DNA from: CALFVT01 sp039989855
Lineage (GTDB): Bacteria; Pseudomonadota; Alphaproteobacteria; Caulobacterales; Maricaulaceae
Assembly (NCBI GenBank): GCA_039989855.1
Contig: JBDXGZ010000008.1
Span: 62,001 to 126,000, forward strand
DNA length: 64,000 nt
Direction: 5' to 3'
Shown here: piece after piece, positions 1-9,094 of the stretch
How the letters are laid out: the number at the start of each line of letters is the position of its first letter
Position numbering within the stretch: position 1 is the first letter of the stretch
Program-made: the position numbers and the translations under genes
The notes under the pieces: model-generated
The model's input: the letters and a program-made list of their open reading frames with translations, nothing else
Databases searched by the model: none
What the model was told of the DNA's origin: nothing

Positions 1-716
1 TAAGGATTGCGTTCTGCACCCATTGTCTCTTCGTCGTAAAACCAAATTTTATCGGAATGGTCGTTTGATAGCTTCGTCCAAGCTTTACGGCTTACGTCAT
101 CTGTACGGCGCGATAGGGTGATGAAGAGGCTATAATTAGCTTTCATCAGATTGTATGCTGTCGTTATATGTTGCCTGAGATGACACTCATCGATGAATTG
201 AGTTCTTGAACGTCCCCCGATAAGCATAGCAGCACGCGGGGATTTATAATTTGATAGTTTAGATTTAAAGGCATGCTTAGCGTCTTGTAATTTTTGCTCT
301 GTGATGCGGTTGGGCGAGCCTATCATTGAGATGGCATTAGGCCGCTTAAGACCGTCATGTTGCGGCGCAATTATAAGATCAAATAAGCCGTAACTTCCAC
401 GTGGGTCTTGAACATAGACGATAAATGTTTTGGGGTTTTGCGCCTTAATTACGCGCAGCGGCGCTATCGCCTGTCGTCCGCAACCGATAGCAATATTTGG
501 AAAAGGCGCCGCGAGGCCGTATTTGATGGGCTTAGGTTTTCGTAAGAATTGTAACCGAGGCGGTATGGCCGCGAATGTGGGATCAGACCCGATAGATTTT
601 CGAGTGATATTTAGAGGGGTGAGACGTGCAAGGGCTTCAGCGAGTCCTAGTGCTTGATTTTCAATACCCCGTCGTCCGTCAGATATGATCCAAGCCAACA
701 ACGGGGCAGAAGCCAC
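1..716 (-). CDS. ELM1/GtrOC1-family putative glycosyltransferase (partial, C-terminus beyond the window)
   Basis: An open minus-strand frame runs from a GTG at 716-714 to the window edge without a stop, about 238 codons. The start of the protein reads WIISDGRRGIENQALGLAEA, the hallmark opening of the family named mitochondrial fission ELM1 (COG3660), whose bacterial members are thought to be glycosyltransferases of the cell envelope. Further on are a LIGG segment and GAERNPY at the edge, both typical of the donor-binding half of this family. The GTG overlaps the greA stop codon by one base (TAGTG), so translation is probably coupled to greA. No ATG exists near the expected N-terminus, which supports the GTG. 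Substrate and role are unknown; the family assignment is from memory of the motifs. Confidence 0.8.
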   Translation of the reverse strand, partial: MASAPLLAWIISDGRRGIENQALGLAEALARLTPLNITRKSIGSDPTFAAIPPRLQFLRKPKPIKYGLAAPFPNIAIGCGRQAIAPLRVIKAQNPKTFIVYVQDPRGSYGLFDLIIAPQHDGLKRPNAISMIGSPNRITEQKLQDAKHAFKSKLSNYKSPRAAMLIGGRSRTQFIDECHLRQHITTAYNLMKANYSLFITLSRRTDDVSRKAWTKLSNDHSDKIWFYDEETMGAERNP

Positions 717-1189
717 TATGCGTACTCGACGCCAATAATTTCATAGCCGCGTGAACCGCCCGGTGCGTTAACTTCAAAGGCGTCACCAATTGTTTTTGAA
801 ATCATCGCACGCGCAATAGGTGATGTGACAGAGATTTTGCCGTTTTTGACACTGGCTTCATCTTCACCCACAATTTGGTACGTGCTTTCTTCGTCCGTAT
901 CTTCATTGACGATTGTCACGGTCGCGCCGAAGCGAACCGTGTCGCCCGACATTGTGGTGACATCAATAATTTGAGCTAATGTGAGCTTGCTCTCAAGCTC
1001 TTTGATACGGCCCTCGATAAAGCCCTGCTTTTCTTTGGCGGCGTGATATTCGGCATTCTCTGAGAGATCGCCATGGTCACGCGCAACGGAAATCGCCTGA
1101 ATGATCTCAGGACGTTCGACACTTTTGAGGTGTTTAAGCTCAGTCTCAAGCGCTGCATGGCCGCCAACTGTCATAGGAACTTTTTGCAT
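716..1189 (-). CDS. greA: Transcription elongation factor GreA
   Basis: 157 residues, the usual GreA length. It enters the secondary channel of stalled RNA polymerase and stimulates cleavage of the backtracked transcript. The protein opens with MQKVPMT and an amphipathic N-terminal coiled coil (about residues 1-75) that contains the DHGDLSENAEYHAAKE tip, where the two acidic residues that act with the polymerase active site lie. The C-terminal FKBP-like domain ends with GSRGYEI. The ATG at 1189 fits the family N-terminus. It lies downstream of carB on the same strand, as in many alphaproteobacteria, but a terminator-like hairpin (1433-1462) lies between them, so it probably has its own promoter in the 1190-1430 gap. 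Its stop overlaps the start of the next gene. Confidence 0.97.
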   Translation of the reverse strand: MQKVPMTVGGHAALETELKHLKSVERPEIIQAISVARDHGDLSENAEYHAAKEKQGFIEGRIKELESKLTLAQIIDVTTMSGDTVRFGATVTIVNEDTDEESTYQIVGEDEASVKNGKISVTSPIARAMISKTIGDAFEVNAPGGSRGYEIIGVEYA

Positions 1190-1589
1190 TAATATACCCT
1201 TATTAAACTATCTCATCTGATGTGAAAATTACAAGCCGAAGTCAAGTAAGCCATTTAAGGCAGGAATCAAGGCTTAATTCTCTTTCCTGTTTATAGCGTT
1301 AGAAGTGTTTTTAAAACATTACCAGTTATTTATTGAAAAACGATAATAAACTGATGCTTTTATGGGAGACTTATATTACGGGTAAACAATAAGGTGCCGT
1401 ATGTTCCCAACTCTCCTCCAGATCGGTGTCTTATAAAAGCGGCGGGATCGCCATCCCGCCGCACTAGGGGATTTGCATTTAAGAAAGGATTAGAAAATGC
1501 CCATCACCACTCACAAGGTGGCAAGGCTACAGAGGTCTGTCAATACAGTGTGGCAGCCATAAGCAGTTAACAAAGTTTGTTAGTGTGAC
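1190..1589. other. greA-carB intergenic region
   Basis: 400 bases without a convincing gene. It holds the rho-independent terminator of carB (1433-1462, minus), a short inverted repeat TAACAAA-g-TTTGTTA at 1568-1582 just after the carB stop, and one GANTC site (GAATC, 1264-1268) in the probable greA promoter region. The stretch between the carB stop and the terminator, about 130 bases, has small potential hairpins and would form an unusually long 3' untranslated region. A 21-codon plus-strand frame at 1498-1563 has no support beyond an AAAGGA ahead of its ATG. Confidence 0.5.
1433..1462 (-). terminator. Rho-independent terminator downstream of carB
   Basis: A perfect 9-bp GC-rich stem (GCGGCGGGA / TCCCGCCGC, 1439-1462) with a 6-base loop is followed on the minus strand by TTTTAT (1438-1433). 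The orientation fits carB, whose stop is about 130 bases upstream. The plus strand has no T-run after the stem. Confidence 0.8.
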
Positions 1590-4500
1590 CTAGCCGGTTA
1601 ATCCAAAAGCTGACTGTAAACTTTCGACCTCATAATCATCCTTAGATATATCTTTGATCGCCTCAACCGTTGCTTTGGCGGCTGCGGCTGTTGTGAAATA
1701 CGGAATTTTTTGAGTCAAAGCTGTTCTCCGAATGGAATAGCTATCTTTAAAGGATTGTTTGCCTTCGGTGGTGTTGAAGACTAGTTGGATTTGACCATTC
1801 TTCATTGCGTCGACAATATTGGGCCGTCCTTCGTGAACTTTCTTAACCGCTTCAATTTCAAGCCCTGCCTCTGTGAGGTAAGTAGCCGTGCCGCCTGTTG
1901 CGACAATCTCAAACCCAAGAGATATAAGGTCACGCGCAAGATCAACCATCATTGGCTTGTTGTGATCTCTGACAGAGATGAAGACTTTACCCGACTTAGG
2001 CAGGACTACGCCGCCGCCAAGCTGTGATTTGGCAAAAGCCATGCCGAAGCTTTTGGCGAGGCCCATGACTTCACCCGTAGAGCGCATTTCAGGGCCGAGA
2101 ACAGGGTCAACATTCGGGAAGCGTGCAAATGGGAAGACGGCTTCTTTCACCGCGATGGATTTTTGCGGCGGTAAGTCGAGGTCAAATTCAGAGAGCTTTG
2201 CCCCCGCCATGACTTTCGCCGCAATATTGGCGACAGGTAAGCCGATGGCTTTGGCGACGAACGGAACCGTCCGAGACGCGCGTGGATTGACCTCAATGAG
2301 GTAGACCTCATCATCTTTGACGGCGAACTGTACATTCATAAGACCCACAACACCGAGTTCGAGCGCTAAGACTTTCGCTTGACGCTTAAGCTCTGTAACG
2401 ATGTTGTCTGATAAGGTGTAAGGGGGGAGAGAGCAGGCGCTATCACCCGAGTGAACACCCGCTTCTTCAATATGTTCCATCACACCTGCGACGTAGACAT
2501 TTTCGCCGTCGCAAATTGTATCCACATCCACTTCGATGGCGTCGCGCAGATATTGGTCAATTAAAAGCGGTGATTTTCCAGAGACTTTCACGGCCTCGTT
2601 TACATAACGGCGCAGATGCTGCGTATCGTCGACAATTTCCATGCCGCGCCCACCTAGGACGTTCGAAGGACGTAGGACAACAGGGTAGCCGACTTTTTCC
2701 GCTGCGGCTTCTGCATCTTTAGCGTTGCTGGCTATGGCATTATTAGGTTGCTTTAACTTTAGTTTTTCAACCAAGTCTTTAAACCGCTTACGGTCTTCGG
2801 CGCGGTCAAGAGCGTCGCGCTTGGTTCCGAGTAACGGAATGCCGTGAGCTTCAAGGCTTTCGGCGAGTTTCAACGGGGTTTGGCCGCCGAACTGTACAAT
2901 CACGCCGAGAAGCTCGCCGTCCTGCATTTCTTTTTGGATGAGCTCAAGCACGTCTTCTTCGGTGAGAGGCTCAAAATAAAGGCGGTCGGATGTATCATAA
3001 TCGGTTGAAACCGTTTCAGGGTTACAATTGACCATGATCGATTCAATGCCGATTTCTTCGAGCGCATAGGCGGCGTGACAGCAGCAATAATCAAATTCAA
3101 TCCCTTGGCCGATACGGTTGGGGCCGCCGCCTAAAATCACGACTTTCTTGCGGTCGGAAATTCCCGCTTCACAGGCAGGTTCATTGTTAAAGCTCGGCGT
3201 CTCATAACAAGAATACATATAAGGAGTTTTAGCCTGGAACTCTGCCGCGCAGGTATCAACGCGCTTATAGACAGGGCGCACGCCCGCTTTTTGCCGCGTC
3301 GTGCGAACCGCTCTAGATGTCATACCCGTCAGCTCTGCGAGGCGTTCATCAGAGAAGCCTTCGGCTTTCAACTGACGTAGCGTTTCGACGTCTTTTGGCA
3401 AACCCTTCTCGCGTACGAAATCTTCCGCTTTCACAAGCGTTTCGATTTGGCTGAGGAACCATGGGTCAATCGAGGTGATGTCAAAAACATCATCAACCGT
3501 GAGGCCTTCACGGAAACCTTGGGCGACCCATAGGAGGCGCTCAGGGGTTTGCACCGAAAGCTTCTGGCGGGCTTCGCTCTTACGGTCCGCGGTTTCGAAG
3601 CTCATCTCGTTGAGGCCTGTCAGGTCAGTCTCAAGTGAGCGCAGCGCTTTCTGGAAGCTCTCATTAAACGTCCGTCCAATGGCCATCGCTTCACCGACAG
3701 AGCGCATCGCCGTTGTCAGGATAGGCTCTGAGCCTGGGAACTTTTCAAAGGCAAAACGCGGAATTTTCGTGACGACATAATCAATGGTCGGCTCGAACGC
3801 TGCAGGGGTTGCGCCCGTAATGTCATTATCAAGCTCATCCAGCGTATAGCCAATCGCGAGTTTAGCGGCGATCTTCGCAATTGGGAAGCCAGTTGCTTTG
3901 GAGGCCAGAGCAGATGAGCGCGAGACGCGTGGGTTCATTTCAATCACCACCATGCGCCCGTCTTTGGGGTTCAGGCCGAACTGCACATTCGAGCCGCCTG
4001 TTTCGACGCCGATTTCACGCAAGACCGCAATCGAGGCGTCGCGCATGATTTGATATTCTTTGTCCGTTAGGGTCAGGGCAGGGGCGACAGTAATTGAGTC
4101 GCCCGTATGCACACCCATCGGGTCAATATTTTCGATGGCGCAAATGATGATGCAATTATCCGCTTTGTCGCGCACCACTTCCATCTCATATTCTTTCCAT
4201 CCCAATAAGCTCTCATCAACGAGCACTTGATTGGTCGGGGAGGCCATAAGGCCAGAGCGAATGATTTGCTCATATTCTTCTTTATTATAAGCAACACCGC
4301 CGCCCGTTCCACCGAGGGTAAAGGCAGGGCGGATAATGGCAGGAAGGCCTAAAGATTTCAATTTCTCAACAGCGTCGACAACGCCGGCATTATAATCAGG
4401 CTGTCCGTCGGCATCTAGCGGGGCTTCGACGATTTCCGCGCGCGGGTTTTCAAGACCGATCTTGGTCATGGCTTCGGCGAAGCGTTCACGGTTCTCAGCC

Positions 4501-4874
4501 TTATCAATCGAGTCGGCTTTCGCGCCGATCATTTCCACGCCGTATTTCTCGAGAACACCCATCTCTTCAAGCGCGAGCGCCGTGTTGAGCGCAGTCTGCC
4601 CGCCCATAGTTGGGAGCAACGCATCTGGGCGCTCTTTGGCGATGACTTTCTCAACCAGTTCAGGTGTGATCGGTTCAATATAGGTCGCGTCGGCCATGCC
4701 GGGGTCGGTCATAATTGTAGCAGGATTGGAGTTCACCAAGATAACGCGGTAGCCTTCATCTTTCAGCGCTTTACAGGCCTGAACGCCAGAATAGTCAAAT
4801 TCGCAAGCTTGCCCGATAATGATAGGCCCAGCTCCGATAATGAGAATGCTCTTAATATCAGTACGTTTACCCAT
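1590..4874 (-). CDS. carB: Carbamoyl-phosphate synthase large subunit
   Basis: 1094 residues, full length for CarB. It makes carbamoyl phosphate from bicarbonate, two ATP and the ammonia delivered by CarA, feeding arginine and pyrimidine synthesis. Both homologous halves are visible: GAGPIIIGQACEFDYSG near the N-terminus and GGGPNRIGQGIEFDYCC in the second half, each followed by an ATP-grasp domain (EMNPRVSRSSALASKATGFP and EVNPRASRTVPFVAKAIGLP). The C-terminal MGS-like allosteric domain (about 950 onward) contains GFEIVATGGTATYL. The ATG at 4874 gives MGKRTDIKSILIIGAG, the standard start. Its partner carA is not adjacent but 3 kb away on the same strand, with oppositely oriented genes between, so the two are transcribed separately. 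A GANTC site lies at 4906-4910, 31 bases before the start. Confidence 0.98.
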   Translation of the reverse strand: MGKRTDIKSILIIGAGPIIIGQACEFDYSGVQACKALKDEGYRVILVNSNPATIMTDPGMADATYIEPITPELVEKVIAKERPDALLPTMGGQTALNTALALEEMGVLEKYGVEMIGAKADSIDKAENRERFAEAMTKIGLENPRAEIVEAPLDADGQPDYNAGVVDAVEKLKSLGLPAIIRPAFTLGGTGGGVAYNKEEYEQIIRSGLMASPTNQVLVDESLLGWKEYEMEVVRDKADNCIIICAIENIDPMGVHTGDSITVAPALTLTDKEYQIMRDASIAVLREIGVETGGSNVQFGLNPKDGRMVVIEMNPRVSRSSALASKATGFPIAKIAAKLAIGYTLDELDNDITGATPAAFEPTIDYVVTKIPRFAFEKFPGSEPILTTAMRSVGEAMAIGRTFNESFQKALRSLETDLTGLNEMSFETADRKSEARQKLSVQTPERLLWVAQGFREGLTVDDVFDITSIDPWFLSQIETLVKAEDFVREKGLPKDVETLRQLKAEGFSDERLAELTGMTSRAVRTTRQKAGVRPVYKRVDTCAAEFQAKTPYMYSCYETPSFNNEPACEAGISDRKKVVILGGGPNRIGQGIEFDYCCCHAAYALEEIGIESIMVNCNPETVSTDYDTSDRLYFEPLTEEDVLELIQKEMQDGELLGVIVQFGGQTPLKLAESLEAHGIPLLGTKRDALDRAEDRKRFKDLVEKLKLKQPNNAIASNAKDAEAAAEKVGYPVVLRPSNVLGGRGMEIVDDTQHLRRYVNEAVKVSGKSPLLIDQYLRDAIEVDVDTICDGENVYVAGVMEHIEEAGVHSGDSACSLPPYTLSDNIVTELKRQAKVLALELGVVGLMNVQFAVKDDEVYLIEVNPRASRTVPFVAKAIGLPVANIAAKVMAGAKLSEFDLDLPPQKSIAVKEAVFPFARFPNVDPVLGPEMRSTGEVMGLAKSFGMAFAKSQLGGGVVLPKSGKVFISVRDHNKPMMVDLARDLISLGFEIVATGGTATYLTEAGLEIEAVKKVHEGRPNIVDAMKNGQIQLVFNTTEGKQSFKDSYSIRRTALTQKIPYFTTAAAAKATVEAIKDISKDDYEVESLQSAFGLTG

Positions 4875-5121
4875 TTTGACCTCAAATATGGCTGCCAGGA
4901 GGTTAGAATCTCCCGCGAAAAAGCAAATTTCCCCCCTTTAAAGTTTCACTACGTGGGATGCAAGAAGAAGCTTATGAAAATAAGATGAAATTTTCAGTTA
5001 AGTCTGCCGCTTGTGAGGTTTGAGGTGCTTATTGAGCCCGAACTGATTTCAACTATAAATTTATGTTTCGTTTGTGGCCAGTTATTGTTAATAACGATAT
5101 AATTAAACCGAGGTGAGGGAC

Positions 5122-6024
5122 ATGGCTTATCAACGAAGTAATTTTGGCCGCACGTCACTGGGTGGCAGTCGGGCGCGTCGTCGTGGCGGCTTTCGGTGGC
5201 AAATTATGCTTTTATTTGGCATTGGTGCCGCAGTTTATTACTTCGCGAACCAAAAGACCATTCCCTATGTCTGTGATGCCGAGTTTCGATCCGCAAATAT
5301 GTGCCGTAAACAGCTCCGAACTATGAAGCCTGCCGCCGAAATGCAGCTTGGCCTTCAAAGCTACCAGCAAATTCTACAAGATAATGCGCCGAACTTGATT
5401 ACGTCAGGGGCGCTTTACGATACCGTCAATGAGATCGGCACTAAAATTGCCGATGCAGCCTCCGATAGTGACCCAGGGTTTGACTGGGCCTTTAACGTGA
5501 TTGAGTCTGAGCAAGCCAATGCGTTTGCGTTGCCGGGCGGCTATACGGCGATTTACACAGGTCTAGTTCCTGTTGCCAAAAATGAGCACGGTCTTGCGGT
5601 TATTATGGGTCATGAGGTTGCACATGCTTTGGCGCATCACGGGGCTGAACGGATGGCACAGCAAAATATACAGCGTATCGTTGGCGCAGGTGTGGCGATG
5701 GGCGCAGGGGGCATGGACTTCGGCGCGCAAAAAGCGGTTATGGGTGTCTTTGGCGGGATTTCGCAATACGGCTTTGCGCTACCCTTTTCACGCAAGCATG
5801 AATCCGAAGCTGATTATATTGGTCTGATTTTGGTGGCTCGCGCGTGTTATGATCCGCGTGAAGCGCCAAAATTATGGGAACGTATGGGCGCTGCAGGGGG
5901 GCAAACCCCGCCAGAGTTTCAATCAACCCATCCGTCGCCGCAAACACGCGTCAATGATTTCCAACGCTGGATGCCCGAAGCGATCGAGATTTATAATCGA
6001 AATTGTCCGAACAAGATTCGGTAG
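5122..6024 (+). CDS. M48-family zinc metalloprotease, membrane anchored
   Basis: A 300-residue protease. HEVAH at about residues 164-168 is the zinc-binding HExxH motif and the ESEAD at about 227-231 supplies the third ligand, both as in M48 peptidases (HtpX/Oma1/BepA group). After an Arg-rich start comes one hydrophobic stretch (about residues 28-43, IMLLFGIGAAVYYFA), so the catalytic domain is probably anchored at the inner membrane and faces the periplasm. A GTG at 5113 is in frame, but AGGTGAGGG immediately before the ATG at 5122 is a good ribosome site, so I chose 5122. Its 3' end overlaps the next reading frame. The likely role is membrane or envelope protein quality control, as in the Oma1-like branch. 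The substrate is unknown. Confidence 0.9.
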   Translation: MAYQRSNFGRTSLGGSRARRRGGFRWQIMLLFGIGAAVYYFANQKTIPYVCDAEFRSANMCRKQLRTMKPAAEMQLGLQSYQQILQDNAPNLITSGALYDTVNEIGTKIADAASDSDPGFDWAFNVIESEQANAFALPGGYTAIYTGLVPVAKNEHGLAVIMGHEVAHALAHHGAERMAQQNIQRIVGAGVAMGAGGMDFGAQKAVMGVFGGISQYGFALPFSRKHESEADYIGLILVARACYDPREAPKLWERMGAAGGQTPPEFQSTHPSPQTRVNDFQRWMPEAIEIYNRNCPNKIR

Positions 6025-6512
6025 CTATCGAAATGTCCAGTGGTGATGACGATTTAACGTTAGATGATTTAGACAAAGTCGTTCCTATAATAAGGTGGAT
6101 ACTGACAGTGGTGGGCCTTATTTGCGTCATTACGATTGCGGTCGGTGGGTTCAAAGGTTGGCCGTGGTACATCACGATTCCAATAGGCGGCGCTCTTTTT
6201 CTGGGAACAAAAATATTTAAACGCATGATTGATAATACGGCTGAGGTCACACGTGTAGACTTGTTGGACGATGAAGCGAAGGCCGATGGTTTAGATATTT
6301 CCGAGACGAGTTTTGAAGAGTTTTCAAACCTTTCCGATGAAGATAAAAACCGCATAAATGCGATTTCTGACGCAAAAACGAAGATTCGAAACCCTGCCGT
6401 AAACTTACCGATAAGTTCTTCACTTATTGTTATTATAACGATGTTCGTCGCGGGTGGATTTTGGTATGGGTTTGGTTATCTTATCCGACTTTTAGTTAAC
6501 GTGTTTGGATAA
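6003..6512 (+). CDS. Hypothetical membrane protein downstream of M48 protease
   Basis: Up to 169 residues, not recognised. An acidic N-terminus (SSGDDDLTLDDLDKV) is followed by two adjacent membrane segments (about residues 30-75), a charged loop rich in D and E (about 80-125), and a third hydrophobic stretch at the C-terminus (about 133-168). The frame can start at a TTG at 6003, overlapping the protease stop by 22 bases, or at an ATG at 6033 that has no clear ribosome site. Overlap or near contact with the M48 gene and with the SDR gene that follows suggests one transcript. A link to the protease is only positional. Confidence 0.6.
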   Translation: MSEQDSVAIEMSSGDDDLTLDDLDKVVPIIRWILTVVGLICVITIAVGGFKGWPWYITIPIGGALFLGTKIFKRMIDNTAEVTRVDLLDDEAKADGLDISETSFEEFSNLSDEDKNRINAISDAKTKIRNPAVNLPISSSLIVIITMFVAGGFWYGFGYLIRLLVNVFG

Positions 6513-6528
6513 TGTGAAAGATGAATTT

Positions 6529-7548
6529 ATGACGGATAGAGTTCTTGTTACAGGCATTACGGGTTTTATTGCGTCGCATGTTGCGGCGAAGCTTTTGGAT
6601 AAAGGCTACGCGGTGCGCGGCACGGTTCGTGATCTTGAGAAAGGGGCGCGTGTCGTCGACTCGCTCATGGCCGCAGGTCATAATACTGAAGGACTTGAGC
6701 TGATTGAGGCCGATCTTGGCGAAGAGCAAAGCTGGTCCGAGGCCGTGAAAGATTGCCGCTATATCCAACATATTGCGTCGCCTTTTCCGCTGGAGCCTCC
6801 GCGCAACCGTGAAGCGCTTGTTCCCGAAGCGCGCGTTGGTGCGATGCGCGTGATTGAGCATGGTCTGGGCTCTGGGGCGGAGCGGATTATTATGACATCG
6901 TCTCTCGTCTCTATGATGGGTCAAGCGGGGCGGGGCGCACATATGACGATAACAGAACAAGATTGGAGCGATCCAGACTGGAAACCTTTAACGGCTTATC
7001 CTGTGTCTAAAACGCGGGCAGAAGCGAGCGCTTGGGACTATGTGAAACGGCATAATATGCAAAATAAACTTGCGACGGTTAACCCCGGGTTGGTTTTGGG
7101 GCCAGATAGTTTTAACAATAGTGGGGCCTCACTGGCTCTGATTAAACTTATGTTTGCAGGTGAGTTTCCGCGCGTACCAAAGGTCGCCTATCCGATTGCT
7201 GACGTGCGGGACGTCGCGTCTATACATGTGTCCGCGATGACAGCGGAAGGCGCAGGGGGGCGTCGGCTTATGGCCGCAGGGCAAACCCTTTGGTTCAAAG
7301 AGATTGCCGAAATTTTACGCGCCGCTTACCCGCAGGCGAAGAAACTTCCTAAAGGCGATATGCCGAATGTGATTTTACGGCTTGTCGGGCTATTTGATGA
7401 TCGGGTGAAAGGCATATTGCCAGACCTCGGGACATTTCATCAGGCGGACGCCGCTTATGTATCCGCGCTTACCAAAGTGATCCCGCGCCCTGCGAAAGAA
7501 GCCATTTTAGCTGCGGCTGAAAGTGTGCAAGGTCAGACGAAAAACTAA
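6529..7548 (+). CDS. NAD(P)-dependent epimerase/reductase (extended SDR, dihydroflavonol-reductase-like)
   Basis: 339 residues from the ATG at 6529. The Rossmann signature VTGITGFIASHVAAKLLDKG sits at the very N-terminus, followed by GTVRDLEKG, which resembles the NADP-type loop of dihydroflavonol-4-reductase and aldehyde-reductase-like extended SDRs. The catalytic Ser lies in IMTSSLVS and the Tyr/Lys pair in YPVSKTRAE, both at the expected spacing; VNPGLVLGP follows. It probably reduces a carbonyl on a small molecule, but the substrate cannot be read from the sequence. A TTG at 6505 extends the frame and overlaps the previous gene; the ATG gives the standard MTDRVLVTG start. It closes the three-gene plus-strand group between carB and carA. 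Confidence 0.88.
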   Translation: MTDRVLVTGITGFIASHVAAKLLDKGYAVRGTVRDLEKGARVVDSLMAAGHNTEGLELIEADLGEEQSWSEAVKDCRYIQHIASPFPLEPPRNREALVPEARVGAMRVIEHGLGSGAERIIMTSSLVSMMGQAGRGAHMTITEQDWSDPDWKPLTAYPVSKTRAEASAWDYVKRHNMQNKLATVNPGLVLGPDSFNNSGASLALIKLMFAGEFPRVPKVAYPIADVRDVASIHVSAMTAEGAGGRRLMAAGQTLWFKEIAEILRAAYPQAKKLPKGDMPNVILRLVGLFDDRVKGILPDLGTFHQADAAYVSALTKVIPRPAKEAILAAAESVQGQTKN

Positions 7549-7549
7549 G

Positions 7550-7933
7550 CTAATGCGGGTTAAGTTTGATTTTCTGCGCTCGCGTCTTCCATAAAGTATA
7601 GAACATCGCGATTGAAATTATTCCAAATAGTGTGAAGGTTGGGTGTCGCAACATATTAACGACTATATGGCGATAGATGTCAGATATAGCTCTCCAGTCA
7701 AGGACGGCTAAAACATGCGTCAATGCAAAAGCTATAACTAGTAGATAGATTAAAAACGGTATCGTTTTCATATAAATAATTTGACCAATAGCGTGTGGTT
7801 TTGTTGTGCCTTTGAAGAATAATTTTCTTCCAATCCACCTCCACAGGCGGATAAGCAACCAACTATTTAAAAGAGCCAGTTGTATAATTGCGATGGCTAC
7901 GATTATGTTCGGCAAAAATGCAAATATACTCAT
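7550..7933 (-). CDS. Hypothetical small membrane protein downstream of carA
   Basis: 127 residues from the ATG at 7933 (a TTG at 7942 would add three). It was not recognised as a family. There are three hydrophobic stretches: residues about 4-27 (PNIIVAIAIIQLALLNSWLL), about 54-75 (TIPFLIYLLVIAFALTHVLA), and about 98-113 (FTLFGIISIAMFYTLW), separated by basic loops (RLWRWIGRKLFFKG). The frame begins only about 20 bases after the carA stop on the same strand, so the gene is probably carried on the carA transcript. It ends one base past the convergent SDR gene. No motif suggests a function. Confidence 0.6.
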   Translation of the reverse strand: MSIFAFLPNIIVAIAIIQLALLNSWLLIRLWRWIGRKLFFKGTTKPHAIGQIIYMKTIPFLIYLLVIAFALTHVLAVLDWRAISDIYRHIVVNMLRHPTFTLFGIISIAMFYTLWKTRAQKIKLNPH

Positions 7934-7954
7934 AGGCTGCAAGTTCGCTAATGT

Positions 7955-9094
7955 TTACAGTGTTCTGGCAAAGCGCTCAAAAATATAGAAACTATCTTGC
8001 GGCCCCGGACTGGCTTCAGGGTGATGTTGAACGGAAAAGACTGGTTTGCCTTTGAGGCGAATGCCGCAATTTGAGCCATCAAATAGTGATACATGGGTCT
8101 GTTCAACCTTCTCAGGAAGGCTCTGTGCGTCCACAGCAAAGCCATGGTTCATGGAAACAATCTCAACCTTATTCGTGCTCTTATCCATAACAGGGTGGTT
8201 CGCACCATGGTGACCTTGTTCCATCTTGAGCGTTTGTCCCCCCAGAGCGAGGGCCAAGAGCTGATGTCCAAGACAAATACCAAACATAGGGAGGCCGCTC
8301 TCAACCAGATTACGAATGATCGGCAGCGCATATTCACCTGTCGCCGCAGGATCACCTGGGCCGTTGGAGAGAATAATGCCGTCAGGATCAAGTTTTAAAA
8401 TATCAGCCGCTTTCATTTGCGGCGGTACAACGGTGATGCCGACATTAAGCGAAGCGAGGAGACGCATGATATTTCGCTTTACGCCGTAATCAATCAGAAC
8501 GACCCGCTTGAGGCCGTCGCTTTCGCCAAAACCTTCGGGCCAGATCCAGCGCGTTTCATACCACTCATAACTGTCTTCGGTGTGAACTTGAACGGCTAAG
8601 TCAAGCCCAACAAGGCCGGCCCAGTCTGAGGCTTTTTTCGTCAGGGCTGGAATATCAAATTGCCCGTATTTATTATGGGCGATCACGCCGTTAGGCATTC
8701 CGTTATCACGAATATAAGCGGTGAGGGCGCGCGTATCGAGACCTGTGAGGCCGATGATGTTTCGCGTCACCATCCAATCATTGAGGTGGCTATCTGAACG
8801 CCAACTTGAGGGCGCAGTAATTGGCGCTTTGAAAATTGCGCCCACAGCGGCCTTTTGCGCGCGCGGAATGGCGGCTTCTTCATCGTCACTGTTTGTGCCG
8901 ACATTGCCTATATGGGGGAAAGTGAAGCAAATGATTTGCTCAGCATATGAGGGGTCCGTAAGGATTTCTTGATAGCCCGTCATGGCGGTGTTAAAGCAAA
9001 CTTCGCCAACAGCGTCGCCTTCGGCCCCGCATCCTTGACCATAAAAAACCTGACCATCGGCGAGAACTAATGCAGCGGTTGGCTGTGTTGTCAT
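7955..9094 (-). CDS. carA: Carbamoyl-phosphate synthase small subunit (glutaminase)
   Basis: 379 residues. It hydrolyses glutamine and channels ammonia to CarB. The N-terminal CPSase domain holds FNTAMTGYQEILTDPSYAEQ; the C-terminal class I glutamine amidotransferase domain has the nucleophile Cys in FGICLGHQLLALALGG and the His/Glu pair in HHPEASPGP. The ATG at 9094 gives MTTQPTAALVLADGQVF, the usual start. The gene is divergent from the GatB/YqeY gene, a common neighbour in alphaproteobacteria. Two GANTC sites (9153-9157 and 9166-9170) lie 59-76 bases upstream. The nearby carB is separated by 3 kb of unrelated genes. Confidence 0.97.
   Translation of the reverse strand: MTTQPTAALVLADGQVFYGQGCGAEGDAVGEVCFNTAMTGYQEILTDPSYAEQIICFTFPHIGNVGTNSDDEEAAIPRAQKAAVGAIFKAPITAPSSWRSDSHLNDWMVTRNIIGLTGLDTRALTAYIRDNGMPNGVIAHNKYGQFDIPALTKKASDWAGLVGLDLAVQVHTEDSYEWYETRWIWPEGFGESDGLKRVVLIDYGVKRNIMRLLASLNVGITVVPPQMKAADILKLDPDGIILSNGPGDPAATGEYALPIIRNLVESGLPMFGICLGHQLLALALGGQTLKMEQGHHGANHPVMDKSTNKVEIVSMNHGFAVDAQSLPEKVEQTHVSLFDGSNCGIRLKGKPVFSVQHHPEASPGPQDSFYIFERFARTL

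Noticed and set aside
1498..1563. 21-codon plus-strand frame with AAAGGA before its ATG
   Set aside because: No recognised product, lies in the carB 3' region, and so short a frame can occur by chance.
6496..6960. 154-codon minus-strand frame over the SDR gene
   Set aside because: Shadow of the SDR gene; its residues (many Arg, His, Asn) are those of an antisense frame.
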